DNA from: Shewanella metallivivens
GTDB taxonomy: Bacteria; Pseudomonadota; Gammaproteobacteria; Enterobacterales; Shewanellaceae
NCBI RefSeq assembly: GCF_028750675.1
Contig: NZ_JAQQPZ010000003.1
Coordinates: 310,001 to 374,000, forward strand
Reading direction: 5' to 3'
Length of the DNA: 64,000 bases
A program made the position numbers and the translations under genes. Below are positions 10,452-20,215 of the stretch, piece after piece (position 1 is the first letter of the stretch; each line of letters opens with the position of its first letter). The notes beneath the pieces were generated by a model, which saw nothing but the letters and a program-made list of their open reading frames with translations, was not told the DNA's origin and searched no databases.

Positions 10452-11789
10452 TTAACATGCTGCTTTTACAGCCTCTGCAATGCGATTTGCATGCGCTAAC
10501 ACTTGTGAATGATCATCACCTTCAACCATTACACGGATTAACGGTTCAGTACCCGATTTACGCAGTAAAACTCGACCACGGGCACCTAATTGCATTTCGA
10601 CATCAGCCTGTGCAGCTTTAACCGCATCGGTATCAAGTGGGTTTGTCGCTCCTTCAAAGCGAACATTGACCAATACTTGCGGTAACATTTTCATGGCATC
10701 AGTCAGTTGCTCAAGCGATGCTTGTTGTCTTCGCATTGCAGCAAGCACTAAAATACCAGCTACAATACCGTCACCGGTTGTACCATGATCGAGGTTGAGT
10801 ATGTGACCAGAGTTTTCACCACCAATACGCCAATCATGCTGTTTAAGCATTTCCATGACGTATCGATCACCCACTTTTGAACGAACAAATGGAATATCAA
10901 GTGCTTGCAGTGCTAAGTCTAACCCTAAATTTGACATAAGGGTACCCACAACACCGCCTTTTAAAATACCACGTTTTTGCGCATCTACCGCTAAAATATA
11001 CAGTATTTGATCGCCGTCTATCACTTCACCACGATTATTTACCATCATTATGCGATCGCCGTCACCATCAAGGGCAATACCTAAATCCGCTTTTTCAGCT
11101 AATACTGTTTCGCAAATTTTGGCCATTGAGGTGGCGCCAACTTTGTCATTAATATTCAGACCATCAGGTTTATCACCAATCGCGACAACTTGTGCACCTA
11201 GCTCTCTAAATACATTGGGCGCGATATGGTAGGTTGCGCCATGGGCACAATCGACCACAATTTTTAAACCTTCAAGAGTATGCTCTGCGGGAAAGTTACC
11301 TTTACAATATTCAATGTAACGCCCAGCAGCATCATCAATTCGGCGTGCTTTACCTAATAAGTGCGATTCAACACACACTAATGGTTTTTCAAGCTCGGCT
11401 TCAATTTCAAGCTCAATAGCATCATCGAGTTTACTGCCATCAGTTGAAAAGAACTTAATCCCATTATCATAATAAGGATTGTGTGAAGCGCTAATAACCA
11501 CCCCTGCTTCAGCTCTAAAAGTTCGTGTCAAATATGCGACAGCGGGAGTTGGCATAGGTCCAAGTAATAATACATTTAAACCAGCAGCGGATAACCCCGC
11601 TTCCAAGGCCGATTCAAATAAATAACCCGAAATACGCGTATCCTTACCAATAATGACTTTTTGAGTGCCACTTCGTGATAATACTCTGCCAGCAGCCCAA
11701 CCTAACTTTAACGCAAGTTCTGGGGTCATTTTGCCAGCCCCTACTTTACCGCGAATACCGTCGGTTCCAAAAAATTGTCTTTGTTTCAC
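10452..11789 (-). CDS. glmM: Phosphoglucosamine mutase
   Basis: Converts glucosamine 6-phosphate to glucosamine 1-phosphate, feeding UDP-GlcNAc for peptidoglycan and lipopolysaccharide. The phospho-accepting serine is Ser102 in [13 protein letters not shown]. The Mg-binding loop DGDGDR, the sugar-binding GGENSGH and the phosphate-binding [12 protein letters not shown] follow in order. Full length (445). It lies between folP and tpiA; the folP-glmM order matches E. coli. Confidence 0.98.
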   Translation of the reverse strand: MKQRQFFGTDGIRGKVGAGKMTPELALKLGWAAGRVLSRSGTQKVIIGKDTRISGYLFESALEAGLSAAGLNVLLLGPMPTPAVAYLTRTFRAEAGVVISASHNPYYDNGIKFFSTDGSKLDDAIELEIEAELEKPLVCVESHLLGKARRIDDAAGRYIEYCKGNFPAEHTLEGLKIVVDCAHGATYHIAPNVFRELGAQVVAIGDKPDGLNINDKVGATSMAKICETVLAEKADLGIALDGDGDRIMMVNNRGEVIDGDQILYILAVDAQKRGILKGGVVGTLMSNLGLDLALQALDIPFVRSKVGDRYVMEMLKQHDWRIGGENSGHILNLDHGTTGDGIVAGILVLAAMRRQQASLEQLTDAMKMLPQVLVNVRFEGATNPLDTDAVKAAQADVEMQLGARGRVLLRKSGTEPLIRVMVEGDDHSQVLAHANRIAEAVKAAC

Positions 11790-11891
11790 ATGTCCCCACT
11801 TAAGTGATTCACTTTGTGATTAATATTATTATGTTTTATTCACGGTTTAACGAGTCAGAAAGTTAACGAATAGCACATTTCTGGTACTCAT

Positions 11892-12725
11892 TTATAGCTG
11901 CTCCATGGTTGCAGACATAACTTTAAGCGCATCGACTGTTTCGGCAACATCATGAACACGAATAATCTGCGCGCCTTGTTGTGCCGCGATAAGCGCACCT
12001 GCAATACTGCCAGCAAGACGTTGGTCAGTATCGCGCCCCAGTAAATTACCAATCATACTTTTACGTGATAAACCGACAAGCACAGGTAAATGAAACTCAT
12101 GTAATGTTGGTAGCATGGCTAATAGTCGATAATTATGCGCTAAAGTTTTACCAAAGCCAAAGCCTGGATCAAGGATTAACCGCTCACGCTCAATCCCAGC
12201 AGCTTCACAATAAGCAATTCTCAATTCAAAAAAAGCAGCCACCTCATCAACAACATCGGCATACTCTGGCGCATCTTGCATTGTTTGCGGTTCACCTTGC
12301 ATGTGCATTAAGCAAATAGGCACATCAAGTGATGCCGCCATGGCTAATGCACCCGGCGCTTGCAATGCTCTTACATCGTTGATTAAGTTAGCACCAGCAT
12401 TAACGGCAGCTTCCATCACTTCGGGTTTGCTGGTATCAATTGAAATCCACACATCATGAGTTTTAGCTGTGTATTCAATAATCGGCAGCACTCGGGCAAG
12501 TTCCTCTTCCACAGAAACTTCAGCTGCACCAGGGCGAGTCGACTCACCACCGACATCGATCACTAGCGCGCCTTGCTTAACCAAATTATCAACATGGCGA
12601 CAAGTTTTTTCAAAGCCAGTATAAGCACCACCGTCAGAAAATGAATCAGGGGTAACATTGACGATCCCCATCACAACAGGTGCTGATAAATCGAGGGTTT
12701 TATTGGCATGAATTAATTGAAACAC
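11892..12725 (-). CDS. folP: Dihydropteroate synthase, GTG start
   Basis: Condenses p-aminobenzoate with the pterin pyrophosphate in folate synthesis; the sulfonamide target. Family signatures are GIVNVTPDSFSDGG, DVGGESTRPGA, NDVRAL, the DPGFGFGK loop and GLSRKSM, ending in IIRVHDV. The start is GTG with AGGA seven bases upstream. It follows ftsH after a short gap that contains a terminator hairpin, so it may have its own promoter or depend on read-through. Length 277. Confidence 0.97.
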   Translation of the reverse strand: MFQLIHANKTLDLSAPVVMGIVNVTPDSFSDGGAYTGFEKTCRHVDNLVKQGALVIDVGGESTRPGAAEVSVEEELARVLPIIEYTAKTHDVWISIDTSKPEVMEAAVNAGANLINDVRALQAPGALAMAASLDVPICLMHMQGEPQTMQDAPEYADVVDEVAAFFELRIAYCEAAGIERERLILDPGFGFGKTLAHNYRLLAMLPTLHEFHLPVLVGLSRKSMIGNLLGRDTDQRLAGSIAGALIAAQQGAQIIRVHDVAETVDALKVMSATMEQL

Positions 12726-12744
12726 TGGGATATCCTAAATAAGA

Positions 12745-12776
12745 TTAAAAACAAGAAAACCCCTTTCGGGGTTTTC
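12745..12776 (-). terminator. Terminator between ftsH and folP
   Basis: GAAAACCCC and GGGGTTTTC (12755-12776) pair around a four-base loop. A U-rich stretch follows on the minus strand down to about 12745. Confidence 0.75.
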
Positions 12777-12793
12777 TTTATTAGCGTGTATAT

Positions 12794-14734
12794 TTATTTA
12801 GCAGGTGATTCATCTGCGTCATTAATATCAGCCTTTTGAGCCTCTTCAGGCTTTTCTTCTTCAACTTTCGGAGCGTTATTTCCGCCGCCTTGGCCATCTG
12901 AAGAATCATCTTTCTGCCAATCAGCTGGCATACGCACTTCACGGCGATTCATTAAATCATCGATTTGTAAAGAATCAATCGTTTCATATTTCATTAAAGC
13001 ATCTTTCATCGCATGCAAAATATCCATATTTTCTGTCAACATGGTTTTAGCACGTTGATAGTTTTTATCGATAAACATTTTGATTTCAGAGTCAATTAAT
13101 GTTGCAGTGTCACCCGACATTGCTTTTGACTTACCCATGCTGCGTCCTAAGAAAACCTCGTTTTCTTCTTCTGCATACAATAGTGGCCCTAACTTGTCAG
13201 AGAAGCCCCATTGGGTAACCATGTTTCGTGCAATAGATGTCGCGTATTTAATATCTTGCGACGCACCAGTAGACACTTTTTCACTGCCGTAAATAAGTTC
13301 TTCAGCTAAACGACCGCCATAAGCCACAGAAATTTGCGACTCAAGTTTACGACGGCTTTGGCTGATGGCATCGGCTTCTGGTAAGAAGAACGTCACGCCC
13401 AACGCACGGCCACGAGGAATAATCGTCACCTTATGCACAGGATCATGCTCGGGCACTAAGCACCCAACAATTGCGTGTCCAGCTTCATGGTATGCAGTCA
13501 TTTCTTTTTCAGACTCAGACATCACCATCGAGCGACGTTCAGCACCCATCATAATCTTGTCTTTAGCACGCTCAAACTCTTCCATTCCTACAACGCGGCG
13601 ATTACCACGTGCAGCAAATAGGGCAGCTTCGTTAACTAGGTTGGCTAAATCCGCACCTGAGAACCCTGGCGTACCACGTGCAATAACACTGGCTTTAACA
13701 TCGTCAGAGAGTGGCACTTTACGCATGTGCACTTTTAAAATCTGTTCACGACCACGTACATCTGGCAAGCCAACAACCACTTGGCGGTCAAAACGACCAG
13801 GACGAAGTAGTGCAGCATCCAATACATCAGGGCGGTTGGTCGCAGCAATAACAATAATACCTTCATTACCTTCAAAGCCATCCATTTCAACCAACATCTG
13901 GTTTAATGTCTGCTCACGCTCATCATGACCACCACCAACACCGGCACCACGTTGACGGCCTACTGCATCGATTTCGTCAATAAAGATTATACAAGGCGCT
14001 GATTTTTTAGCTTGTTCAAACATGTCACGTACACGAGATGCACCAACACCGACAAACATTTCAACGAAATCAGAACCAGAAATAGTAAAGAATGGTACCT
14101 TTGACTCACCAGCAATCGCTTTAGCAAGCAAGGTTTTACCCGTACCTGGTGGTCCCACCATTAACACACCCGTAGGAATACGGCCACCAAGTTTTTGGAA
14201 CTTAGTTGGATCACGTAAGTAATCAACCAGTTCTTTTACTTCTTCTTTTGCTTCATCACAACCAGCAACATCGGCAAAGGTGGTTTTGATTTGATCTTCG
14301 CTCATCAGTTTGGCTTTACTCTTACCAAACGACATTGCCCCCTTACCGCCACCGCCTTGCATTTGACGCATGAAGAAAATCCATACACCAATCAGCAGTA
14401 ACATAGGGAACCATGAAATAAAAATTTGGGTTAAGAAGCTAGACTCTTCAGCTTCCTGGCCTTTCATGGTGATGCCTTTACGGTCAAGATCATTAATTAA
14501 ATCTTGATCATACATTGGCATGATTGTAGTGAACTTCTCGCCGGTACGCTTGGTACCTTCAATCGTTCTTTGGTCGCTTTTAACTTCGACCGTGTTGATT
14601 TGACCATTTCGAACATTGTCCAAAAAGGCGGAATAATCCATCTTCTGCGAATTCGAAGAAGAGGGGGAATAACCCTGAAACACTGACATCAACACAACAG
14701 CGATGACAACCCAGAGTATTAAATTTTTTGCCAT
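12794..14734 (-). CDS. ftsH: ATP-dependent zinc metalloprotease FtsH
   Basis: Inner-membrane AAA+ protease that degrades misfolded membrane proteins and regulators. From the ATG at 14734 (start [16 protein letters not shown]) it has 646 residues. A TTG three codons upstream is disregarded. Two membrane helices flank a periplasmic domain. Walker A GPPGTGKT is at about 194-201, Walker [12 protein letters not shown] near 250-258, the second region of homology includes RPGRFDR, and the zinc site HEAGH is at 416-420. The tail is acidic and low-complexity. It is preceded by rlmE, as in E. coli. Confidence 0.98.
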   Translation of the reverse strand: MAKNLILWVVIAVVLMSVFQGYSPSSSNSQKMDYSAFLDNVRNGQINTVEVKSDQRTIEGTKRTGEKFTTIMPMYDQDLINDLDRKGITMKGQEAEESSFLTQIFISWFPMLLLIGVWIFFMRQMQGGGGKGAMSFGKSKAKLMSEDQIKTTFADVAGCDEAKEEVKELVDYLRDPTKFQKLGGRIPTGVLMVGPPGTGKTLLAKAIAGESKVPFFTISGSDFVEMFVGVGASRVRDMFEQAKKSAPCIIFIDEIDAVGRQRGAGVGGGHDEREQTLNQMLVEMDGFEGNEGIIVIAATNRPDVLDAALLRPGRFDRQVVVGLPDVRGREQILKVHMRKVPLSDDVKASVIARGTPGFSGADLANLVNEAALFAARGNRRVVGMEEFERAKDKIMMGAERRSMVMSESEKEMTAYHEAGHAIVGCLVPEHDPVHKVTIIPRGRALGVTFFLPEADAISQSRRKLESQISVAYGGRLAEELIYGSEKVSTGASQDIKYATSIARNMVTQWGFSDKLGPLLYAEEENEVFLGRSMGKSKAMSGDTATLIDSEIKMFIDKNYQRAKTMLTENMDILHAMKDALMKYETIDSLQIDDLMNRREVRMPADWQKDDSSDGQGGGNNAPKVEEEKPEEAQKADINDADESPAK

Positions 14735-14788
14735 GTCACTCAAATTACTAGACCTCTTAACAGTCCTGCGATTATTAACGTTAGACTA

Positions 14789-15418
14789 CTACAACTTGTA
14801 ACCAGTCGCCACTAGATAGACTTCTCGAGAGCGCGCTCTAGAGGAGTCTGGTTTACGGGTTTTCACCACTTTGAATGCCTCTTTGACTGTTTTCATATAC
14901 TCGTCAAAGCCCTCCCCCTGAAAGACTTTAACAGCAAAACAGCCATTAGGCGCCAACACTTGATGACACATATCTAGTGCTAATTCCACTAGGTACATAG
15001 CTCTAGGTTGGTCTACAGCATCCGAACCACTCATATTCGGCGCCATATCTGATAGTACCACATCCACTTTATCTTGCCCTACTCGGTCAAGCAATGCTTG
15101 TAATACTTTGTCTTCTCTAAAATCACCTTGAAGAAAATCTACGCCGACAATGGGATCCATTGGTAAAATGTCACAGGCGATCACTTTACCTTTTTCACCC
15201 GCTAATTTCACCGCGACTTGTGACCAGCCCCCAGGGGCAGCACCTAAGTCAACAACCGTCATGCCGGTTTTAATCAAATTATCTTTTTGCTGGATTTCTT
15301 CTAACTTAAATGCCGCGCGTGAGCGAAGTCCGCGCTTTTGCGCCAATTTCACGTAGTGATCATCAAAGTGTTCTTGCATCCAACGAGCAGAACTCGCAGT
15401 ACGTTTTTTGGTTACCAT
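14789..15418 (-). CDS. rlmE: 23S rRNA (uridine-2552 2'-O) methyltransferase
   Basis: Methylates U2552 in the A-loop of 23S rRNA, a late step in 50S assembly. The SAM-binding [13 protein letters not shown] motif and the catalytic tetrad Lys38, Asp124, Lys164 and Glu199 are all in place. Length 209 is standard. It is divergent from yhbY and 54 bases from ftsH. In E. coli the pair is heat-shock inducible; I did not find a clear sigma-32 site here. Confidence 0.97.
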   Translation of the reverse strand: MVTKKRTASSARWMQEHFDDHYVKLAQKRGLRSRAAFKLEEIQQKDNLIKTGMTVVDLGAAPGGWSQVAVKLAGEKGKVIACDILPMDPIVGVDFLQGDFREDKVLQALLDRVGQDKVDVVLSDMAPNMSGSDAVDQPRAMYLVELALDMCHQVLAPNGCFAVKVFQGEGFDEYMKTVKEAFKVVKTRKPDSSRARSREVYLVATGYKL

Positions 15419-15508
15419 TTAAATTCCGCAACGATTCAGAGTTACATAAGCCTTATATAAGGGTAGAATAACGGTTTTTCAACAGTAACTCAGCAAAAGT
15501 TGGTACAA

Positions 15509-15808
15509 ATGAACTTAACAACCAAACAAAAACAGCATTTAAAAGGTCTGGCGCACAGTCTAAAGCCAGTGGTGCTGCTTGGTGGCAACGGACTGACTGA
15601 AGGTGTTCTGGCTGAAATTGATAGCGCTCTTACACATCATGAATTGATTAAAGTGAAAGTAGCCTCTGCCGACAGAGAGCTTAAAAATGCCATCGTTGAC
15701 GCCATCGTACGTGAAACCCAGTCTGCGAAAGTGCAACTTATCGGTCATGTATTAGTTATCTTCCGTCATTCACCTGAAATGAAGATTGCCCTGCCAAAAG
15801 CAAAGTAA
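15509..15808 (+). CDS. yhbY: YhbY, CRM-domain RNA-binding protein
   Basis: Binds pre-50S particles through a single CRM domain. The signature KPVVLLGGNGLTEGVLAEID, with a GxxG-type loop, and HHELIKVKV are clear. The ATG at 15509 is preferred over a TTG three codons upstream, because homologues begin MNLTTKQKQHLKGLAH. At 99 residues the length is normal. It is divergent from rlmE, an arrangement shared with E. coli, and is followed by a strong terminator. Confidence 0.95.
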   Translation: MNLTTKQKQHLKGLAHSLKPVVLLGGNGLTEGVLAEIDSALTHHELIKVKVASADRELKNAIVDAIVRETQSAKVQLIGHVLVIFRHSPEMKIALPKAK

Positions 15809-15824
15809 CACAATCTTCAATGAC

Positions 15825-15850
15825 AAAGCCGCTGAAATCTGCGGCTTTTT
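15825..15850 (+). terminator. Terminator after yhbY
   Basis: AAAGCCGC (15825-15832) pairs with GCGGCTTT, followed by a U run to 15850. It separates yhbY from the convergent secF and could serve both. Confidence 0.85.
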
Positions 15851-15875
15851 CATAAAAAAGATTAACTAAATATGT

Positions 15876-16799
15876 CTAAGGGGTATCAGGTAACGGCACA
15901 ACAAGGTAATGCTCTGCCTTTAATCCTAAAAACTCAGGTAAGGTTGCACCTACCGATATCGATGACCAAGTCCCCGTTAAAATCCCAATGAACATGGCGA
16001 TTGAAAAACCTTCTAACGGTGCCCCGCCCATCACCCAAAGGGCAACCACAGTAAGTAACGTGGTACCAGATGTCACCATAGTACGAGAAAAAGTAGATTT
16101 TACCGCTAAATTATTAATATCTGTAGTATTCCATTGTGGCTTTGCCACTAACTGCTCGCGCACTCTGTCGGCAATAATAATAGAGTCATTCAGCGAGTAA
16201 CCCAGTATCGCCAAAATGGCGGCAAGCACGGTTAAATTAAATTCCATTTGGCTCAGTGAAAAAAATGCCAACACAAACACCACATCGTGCACTAACGCAA
16301 ACAACGCCCCTGACGCTAGGCGCCATTCAAAACGAAAACTTAAATACCCCATAATACAGAGCATTGCGACCAGTAATGCTAATCCACCTTGCTCTACAAG
16401 CTCTTGGCCAACCTGCGGCCCAACAATGCTACTGTTAAGCACTGTAATATCGCTATTTAATGGTGCTAACACTGTGTGTAATTGTGGACGCTGCGCTTCA
16501 TCAGGAATATTGGCATAACGTAATACCCAACGCCCAGGTTCACTGGCCGAGATCACACTCACTTCTTGCTGGTAGGCAGCATTCATTAAGGGTTGAATTT
16601 CACTGGCGCTAATACGCTTATCTATTTGAATTTCGGTAACCACTCCGCCGGTAAAATCTAACCCCCAGTTAAATCCTTTTACGCCGATAACGGTTAACGA
16701 TAGCAACATAAATACGATTGATATTAAACTGGATGCATAACGCCATTTGGTTAAATAAGCTAATGCTTGCGATGAATTGTTTATTGTTTTTACATTCAT
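15876..16799 (-). CDS. secF: Protein translocase subunit SecF, not in a yajC cluster
   Basis: Inner-membrane partner of SecD in proton-driven late protein export. The family marker GLDFTGG is in the first periplasmic segment, and six membrane helices can be drawn, with a LGYSLNDSIIIADRVREQL motif between helices 4 and 5. The start is the ATG at 16799, four bases after the secD stop and with AAGGTG upstream; a longer frame to 16838 only overlaps secD. At 307 residues the length is normal. It is not linked to yajC/tgt here, which suggests a second SecDF copy. Confidence 0.93.
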   Translation of the reverse strand: MNVKTINNSSQALAYLTKWRYASSLISIVFMLLSLTVIGVKGFNWGLDFTGGVVTEIQIDKRISASEIQPLMNAAYQQEVSVISASEPGRWVLRYANIPDEAQRPQLHTVLAPLNSDITVLNSSIVGPQVGQELVEQGGLALLVAMLCIMGYLSFRFEWRLASGALFALVHDVVFVLAFFSLSQMEFNLTVLAAILAILGYSLNDSIIIADRVREQLVAKPQWNTTDINNLAVKSTFSRTMVTSGTTLLTVVALWVMGGAPLEGFSIAMFIGILTGTWSSISVGATLPEFLGLKAEHYLVVPLPDTP

Positions 16800-16803
16800 T
16801 GTG

Positions 16804-18627
16804 TTACACCTTAATCGCGCGACGAGTGTCACGGCCATATACTAAATTAATGATTGCTCTAGACGCAAAAATACCGGTAAACATACTGGTTAATAACCCT
16901 AAGCCAAGCGTTAATGCAAAGCCTTGAATAGGCCCATTACCCATTGAAAACAACACTACAGCAGTAATCATTGTGGTAAAGTTAGCATCGATAATAGTTG
17001 AAAAAGCACTGTCAAAACCCACATCAATAGCGCTAGCAAAGCTGCGCCCTTCAGCTAACTTATCTTTAATACGTTCAAAAATAAGTACGTTAGTATCAAC
17101 AGCCATACCCACAGTAAGCACTAAACCCGCAATGCCAGGTAAGGTCAAAACGGCGCCAGGGATCAATGCTAATAAACCAAACAACATCACCATATTGGCA
17201 ATCAAAGCCAAATTTGCAACCCAACCTAAACGGCGATACCAACAGGCCATAAATAACAAGGTTACCGCCATTCCCAAAGCCAAAGCGGCAAAGCCATTAA
17301 CAATATTTTCAGCACCTAAACTTGGACCTATGGTGCGCTCCTCTACTATTGTGACTGGCGCAGTCATTGAACCTGCTCGAAGCAATAGCGCTAATTGCTG
17401 TGCTTCTTGGTGTGTGCCAGCCCCGGTGATTTCAAATTTACTGCCTAATTGACTTTGAATAGTCGCGACACTAATGATTTTCGTGCTTTGCTGCGCCTGA
17501 CCTTTTTCATTACGGCTATATTCGCTAAATGCTGTCGCCATGGGTTTGCCAATATTGTCGCGAGAAAAATCCGACATGAACTTACCACCGCCAGCATCTA
17601 AACTGATGTTGACTTTTGACATACCAAAATCCCCAATAGCAGCACGAGCATCAACAATATGATCGCCACCTAACACCGGTTTACGTGCAACATAAACCGG
17701 TTGATCTTGTTCATTCTTGAGCACCATGGCATTAACTGACCCCATTTCTAGTACCGGATAAAACGCTAAGCTCGCGGTGGCACCAATGACATTTTTTGCG
17801 CTGGCGGGATCTTGCACCCCAGGTAGCTCAATGCGAATGCGGTTTTCACCTTGCCGTTGCACTAAGGCTTCTGTAATACCCAGCTCTTCAATTCTGCTGC
17901 GCATGATTTGTAAGTTTTGTTGTACGGTAAGATTAGTCAGCTTGACCTGCTCACTTTCACTTAACGAGACAGTCAGAGTGTCTTGACGTCCTACGACCTG
18001 CCATAAAGGATATTGCTGGGCAATAAATTGTCTTATTTTTCCTCTTGCCTCTTGTTGTGCCGCTTCAACATTTACTTCAGCGCCGTCACCTTGACGGACC
18101 ATCACAGCGCTAATATGTTCTTGCCGCACAAATTGTTTTACCGAATCGCTGACCATCAACGCTTGATTGTTGAACACCAAATCCAGATCGACATCAAGCA
18201 AAAATTGTACTCCGCCCCGTAAATCCAAACCTAACTTGATGGGCGCAAAACCCATGTTTAATAACCAGTTTGGTGCAGCGGGTGCCAGTACTAATGTGAC
18301 CTGCACATCATCTGCAAAGGCTTGCGATAACAAATTTTTAGCAAGGGTTTGCTGATCAGCTTGCTGTAACACCACCAAGGTGTTTTGCATCTGTTGATCA
18401 ATTCGCTTGGTATGAATCCCGGCTTGACTTAACACTTGGTACACTTGTTCTGACGATAAGCTATTAGGTGTTTTGCTCGATAACTGCACAGCAGCATCTT
18501 CGCCATACCAAGACGGCAAAGCACTTAAAAACAGTATGATTAAGGTGACGACCAGCACCCAGTATTTCCACTGGGCATATTTGTTGAGTTGCGTATTTAG
18601 CGGTTTATTGTTTGATAGTAATGTCAT
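16804..18627 (-). CDS. secD: Protein translocase subunit SecD, not in a yajC cluster
   Basis: Works with SecF to pull translocated proteins out of SecYEG using proton motive force. It has an N-terminal helix (about 20-37), the family motif LGLDLRGGVQFLLDVDL, and a large periplasmic P1 region. Five C-terminal helices include the DTNVLIFERIKDKLAEG segment, whose Asp is implicated in proton transport. It is 607 residues from the ATG at 18627. The upstream extension to 18669 lacks similarity. The ribosome-binding site is weak. Gene order secD-secF with a four-base gap implies co-translation. Confidence 0.93.
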   Translation of the reverse strand: MTLLSNNKPLNTQLNKYAQWKYWVLVVTLIILFLSALPSWYGEDAAVQLSSKTPNSLSSEQVYQVLSQAGIHTKRIDQQMQNTLVVLQQADQQTLAKNLLSQAFADDVQVTLVLAPAAPNWLLNMGFAPIKLGLDLRGGVQFLLDVDLDLVFNNQALMVSDSVKQFVRQEHISAVMVRQGDGAEVNVEAAQQEARGKIRQFIAQQYPLWQVVGRQDTLTVSLSESEQVKLTNLTVQQNLQIMRSRIEELGITEALVQRQGENRIRIELPGVQDPASAKNVIGATASLAFYPVLEMGSVNAMVLKNEQDQPVYVARKPVLGGDHIVDARAAIGDFGMSKVNISLDAGGGKFMSDFSRDNIGKPMATAFSEYSRNEKGQAQQSTKIISVATIQSQLGSKFEITGAGTHQEAQQLALLLRAGSMTAPVTIVEERTIGPSLGAENIVNGFAALALGMAVTLLFMACWYRRLGWVANLALIANMVMLFGLLALIPGAVLTLPGIAGLVLTVGMAVDTNVLIFERIKDKLAEGRSFASAIDVGFDSAFSTIIDANFTTMITAVVLFSMGNGPIQGFALTLGLGLLTSMFTGIFASRAIINLVYGRDTRRAIKV

Positions 18628-18762
18628 AACACTTGCTCTCACTAACCGCGCCCAAGGACACGATAACAATGCATAGCGAACGATAAAGTCGTAAAGCCAT
18701 TATCGGTTCACAATCAAATCCATTAGCCTAGCTAATAGAGTGGGGAGTCAAACAAGTGCGTT

Positions 18763-19311
18763 TTAGCAGGTGTGCGAATGTACGAAAAGTCGGTTGGATT
18801 CTTTCCAAGCAGAAATACGAGAAGGACCAGATGCCGCTGTTAACACCCAGTCTAATTGCGGACTAAAATTAATTTGATAGCCAATTTGTAAAATCGGGAT
18901 TGGTGGAGAAACAAACTCATAAGCGAATACATAACTAGGATTGACCTCATCAGGTTGATGCTGAGCAAGGTTAATGTAGCGCGCCGAATAGGTTGGCACA
19001 TAATGAATGTCATTTGGGCTGCTCGCTGGAGTAATATCTGGGTCAAAGCTATTATTTCCAACATAACCGAGCCTAGAGGCATTAGTATCAATCAATGTTG
19101 CAGGGCTTATCTGAGTGACATCAGTAGATTGCTTGAGGCTTTTCGGCTCGCAATTAAGGATGGCAGTACAAACAGGTGAGCCGATAGAGCTTAGCTGTGG
19201 GGCGCTAGAATGCGATGACGGTAAAATTAATACACGACTATTGATCAGGAAGAATGAACTCAACCCTACAATAACCAGCATTAATACTATACGCACCCAA
19301 GGAAACGTCAT
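18763..19311 (-). CDS. Hypothetical membrane-anchored protein
   Basis: I do not recognise this 182-residue protein. A single N-terminal helix (about 7-24, VLMLVIVGLSSFFLI-like) is followed by a Ser/Pro-rich, probably periplasmic, region with two cysteines (CTAILNC, spaced six residues). After that is a segment rich in Tyr and Pro (YVPTYSARYINLAQHQPDEVNPSYVF not quoted further) and a C-terminal cysteine (HSHTC). AAGG lies five bases before the ATG, so it is likely translated. It lies between greA and secD on the same strand. No function is proposed. Confidence 0.65.
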   Translation of the reverse strand: MTFPWVRIVLMLVIVGLSSFFLINSRVLILPSSHSSAPQLSSIGSPVCTAILNCEPKSLKQSTDVTQISPATLIDTNASRLGYVGNNSFDPDITPASSPNDIHYVPTYSARYINLAQHQPDEVNPSYVFAYEFVSPPIPILQIGYQINFSPQLDWVLTAASGPSRISAWKESNRLFVHSHTC

Positions 19312-19431
19312 AACCGCCTTGTAACCTATATCAATTGACCTTAATTAAGCCAATACCCTAATCAAGCATTACCTAAGATAGTATCGGCACTATTGTTAAC
19401 AGGCAAATTAAATCTTTTACATCTTGCTTAT

Positions 19432-19467
19432 AAAAAAAGCACTTACCTTAAAAGATAAATGCTTTTT
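19432..19467 (-). terminator. Terminator after greA
   Basis: A long hairpin: AAAAAGCA with TGCTTTTT as the outer stem and TTATCTT with AAGGTAA as the inner stem. A seven-U run follows on the minus strand. It begins about 45 bases after the greA stop. Confidence 0.8.
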
Positions 19468-19512
19468 AATTATTGCTTTAACGATATCTCATCGTCCAAA
19501 CCAAATAACGGC

Positions 19513-19989
19513 TTAAATATACTCAACAGACACGATGTCGTAATCAGTTAGCCCGCCAGGCGTCGTGATAGACACTTCATCGCCTTCACTTTTACCAATC
19601 AAGCCACGGGCAATAGGTGAGTTCACTGAAATCAGGTTTTGTTTGATATCGGCTTCGTCGTCACCCACAATACGGTAAGTCATTTCAACATCTGTTTCGA
19701 CATTTAAAATGGTCACTGTGGTGCCAAAAATGACCCGGCCAGTATTTTCCATTGTTTTCACGTCGATGATTTGTGCATTTGAAAGCTTACCTTCAATATC
19801 ACGAATACGCGCTTCACAAATGCCTTGCTCTTCACGGGCAGCGTGATATTCAGCATTTTCTTTTAAATCGCCTAATTCACGTGCTGATGCAATGGCTTCA
19901 GTGATTTTTGGACGGCGATCAAACTTTAAAATCTCTAATTCTTTACGTAGTTGATCCGCACCAACCACTGTCATTGGAACCTTATTCAT
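19513..19989 (-). CDS. greA: Transcription elongation factor GreA
   Basis: Enters the RNA polymerase secondary channel and stimulates cleavage of backtracked RNA. The coiled-coil tip residues Asp41 and Glu44 ([20 protein letters not shown]) are intact, and the C-terminal FKBP-like domain ends in IVSVEYI. At 158 residues it is full length. It lies downstream of carB on the same strand, but a strong terminator separates them, so greA has its own promoter in the 20000-20170 gap. Confidence 0.98.
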   Translation of the reverse strand: MNKVPMTVVGADQLRKELEILKFDRRPKITEAIASARELGDLKENAEYHAAREEQGICEARIRDIEGKLSNAQIIDVKTMENTGRVIFGTTVTILNVETDVEMTYRIVGDDEADIKQNLISVNSPIARGLIGKSEGDEVSITTPGGLTDYDIVSVEYI

Positions 19990-20171
19990 AATGTCTTTGT
20001 CTCCTTTAAAAACAAAAGCATCCCGTGTTAGCTAATGCCAACACAGTGAAAAAACTATTGGAAATACGCAATCGAGTTTGGCTGCGTCTTTGGGATGCAT
20101 CTCTTCGATGATTGCAGACAGCTTACCTAAGCTTTTAACGACTTGCTAGTGATCCATCATCAAAATGTCAT

Positions 20172-20199
20172 AAAAAAGGTCGCCATATGGCGACCTTTT
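20172..20199 (-). terminator. Terminator after carB
   Basis: AAAAGGTCGCC (20174-20184) pairs with GGCGACCTTTT (20189-20199) around ATAT, with A/T runs on both sides. Confidence 0.88.
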
Positions 20200-20215
20200 A
20201 GTAACGCTTTATGGT

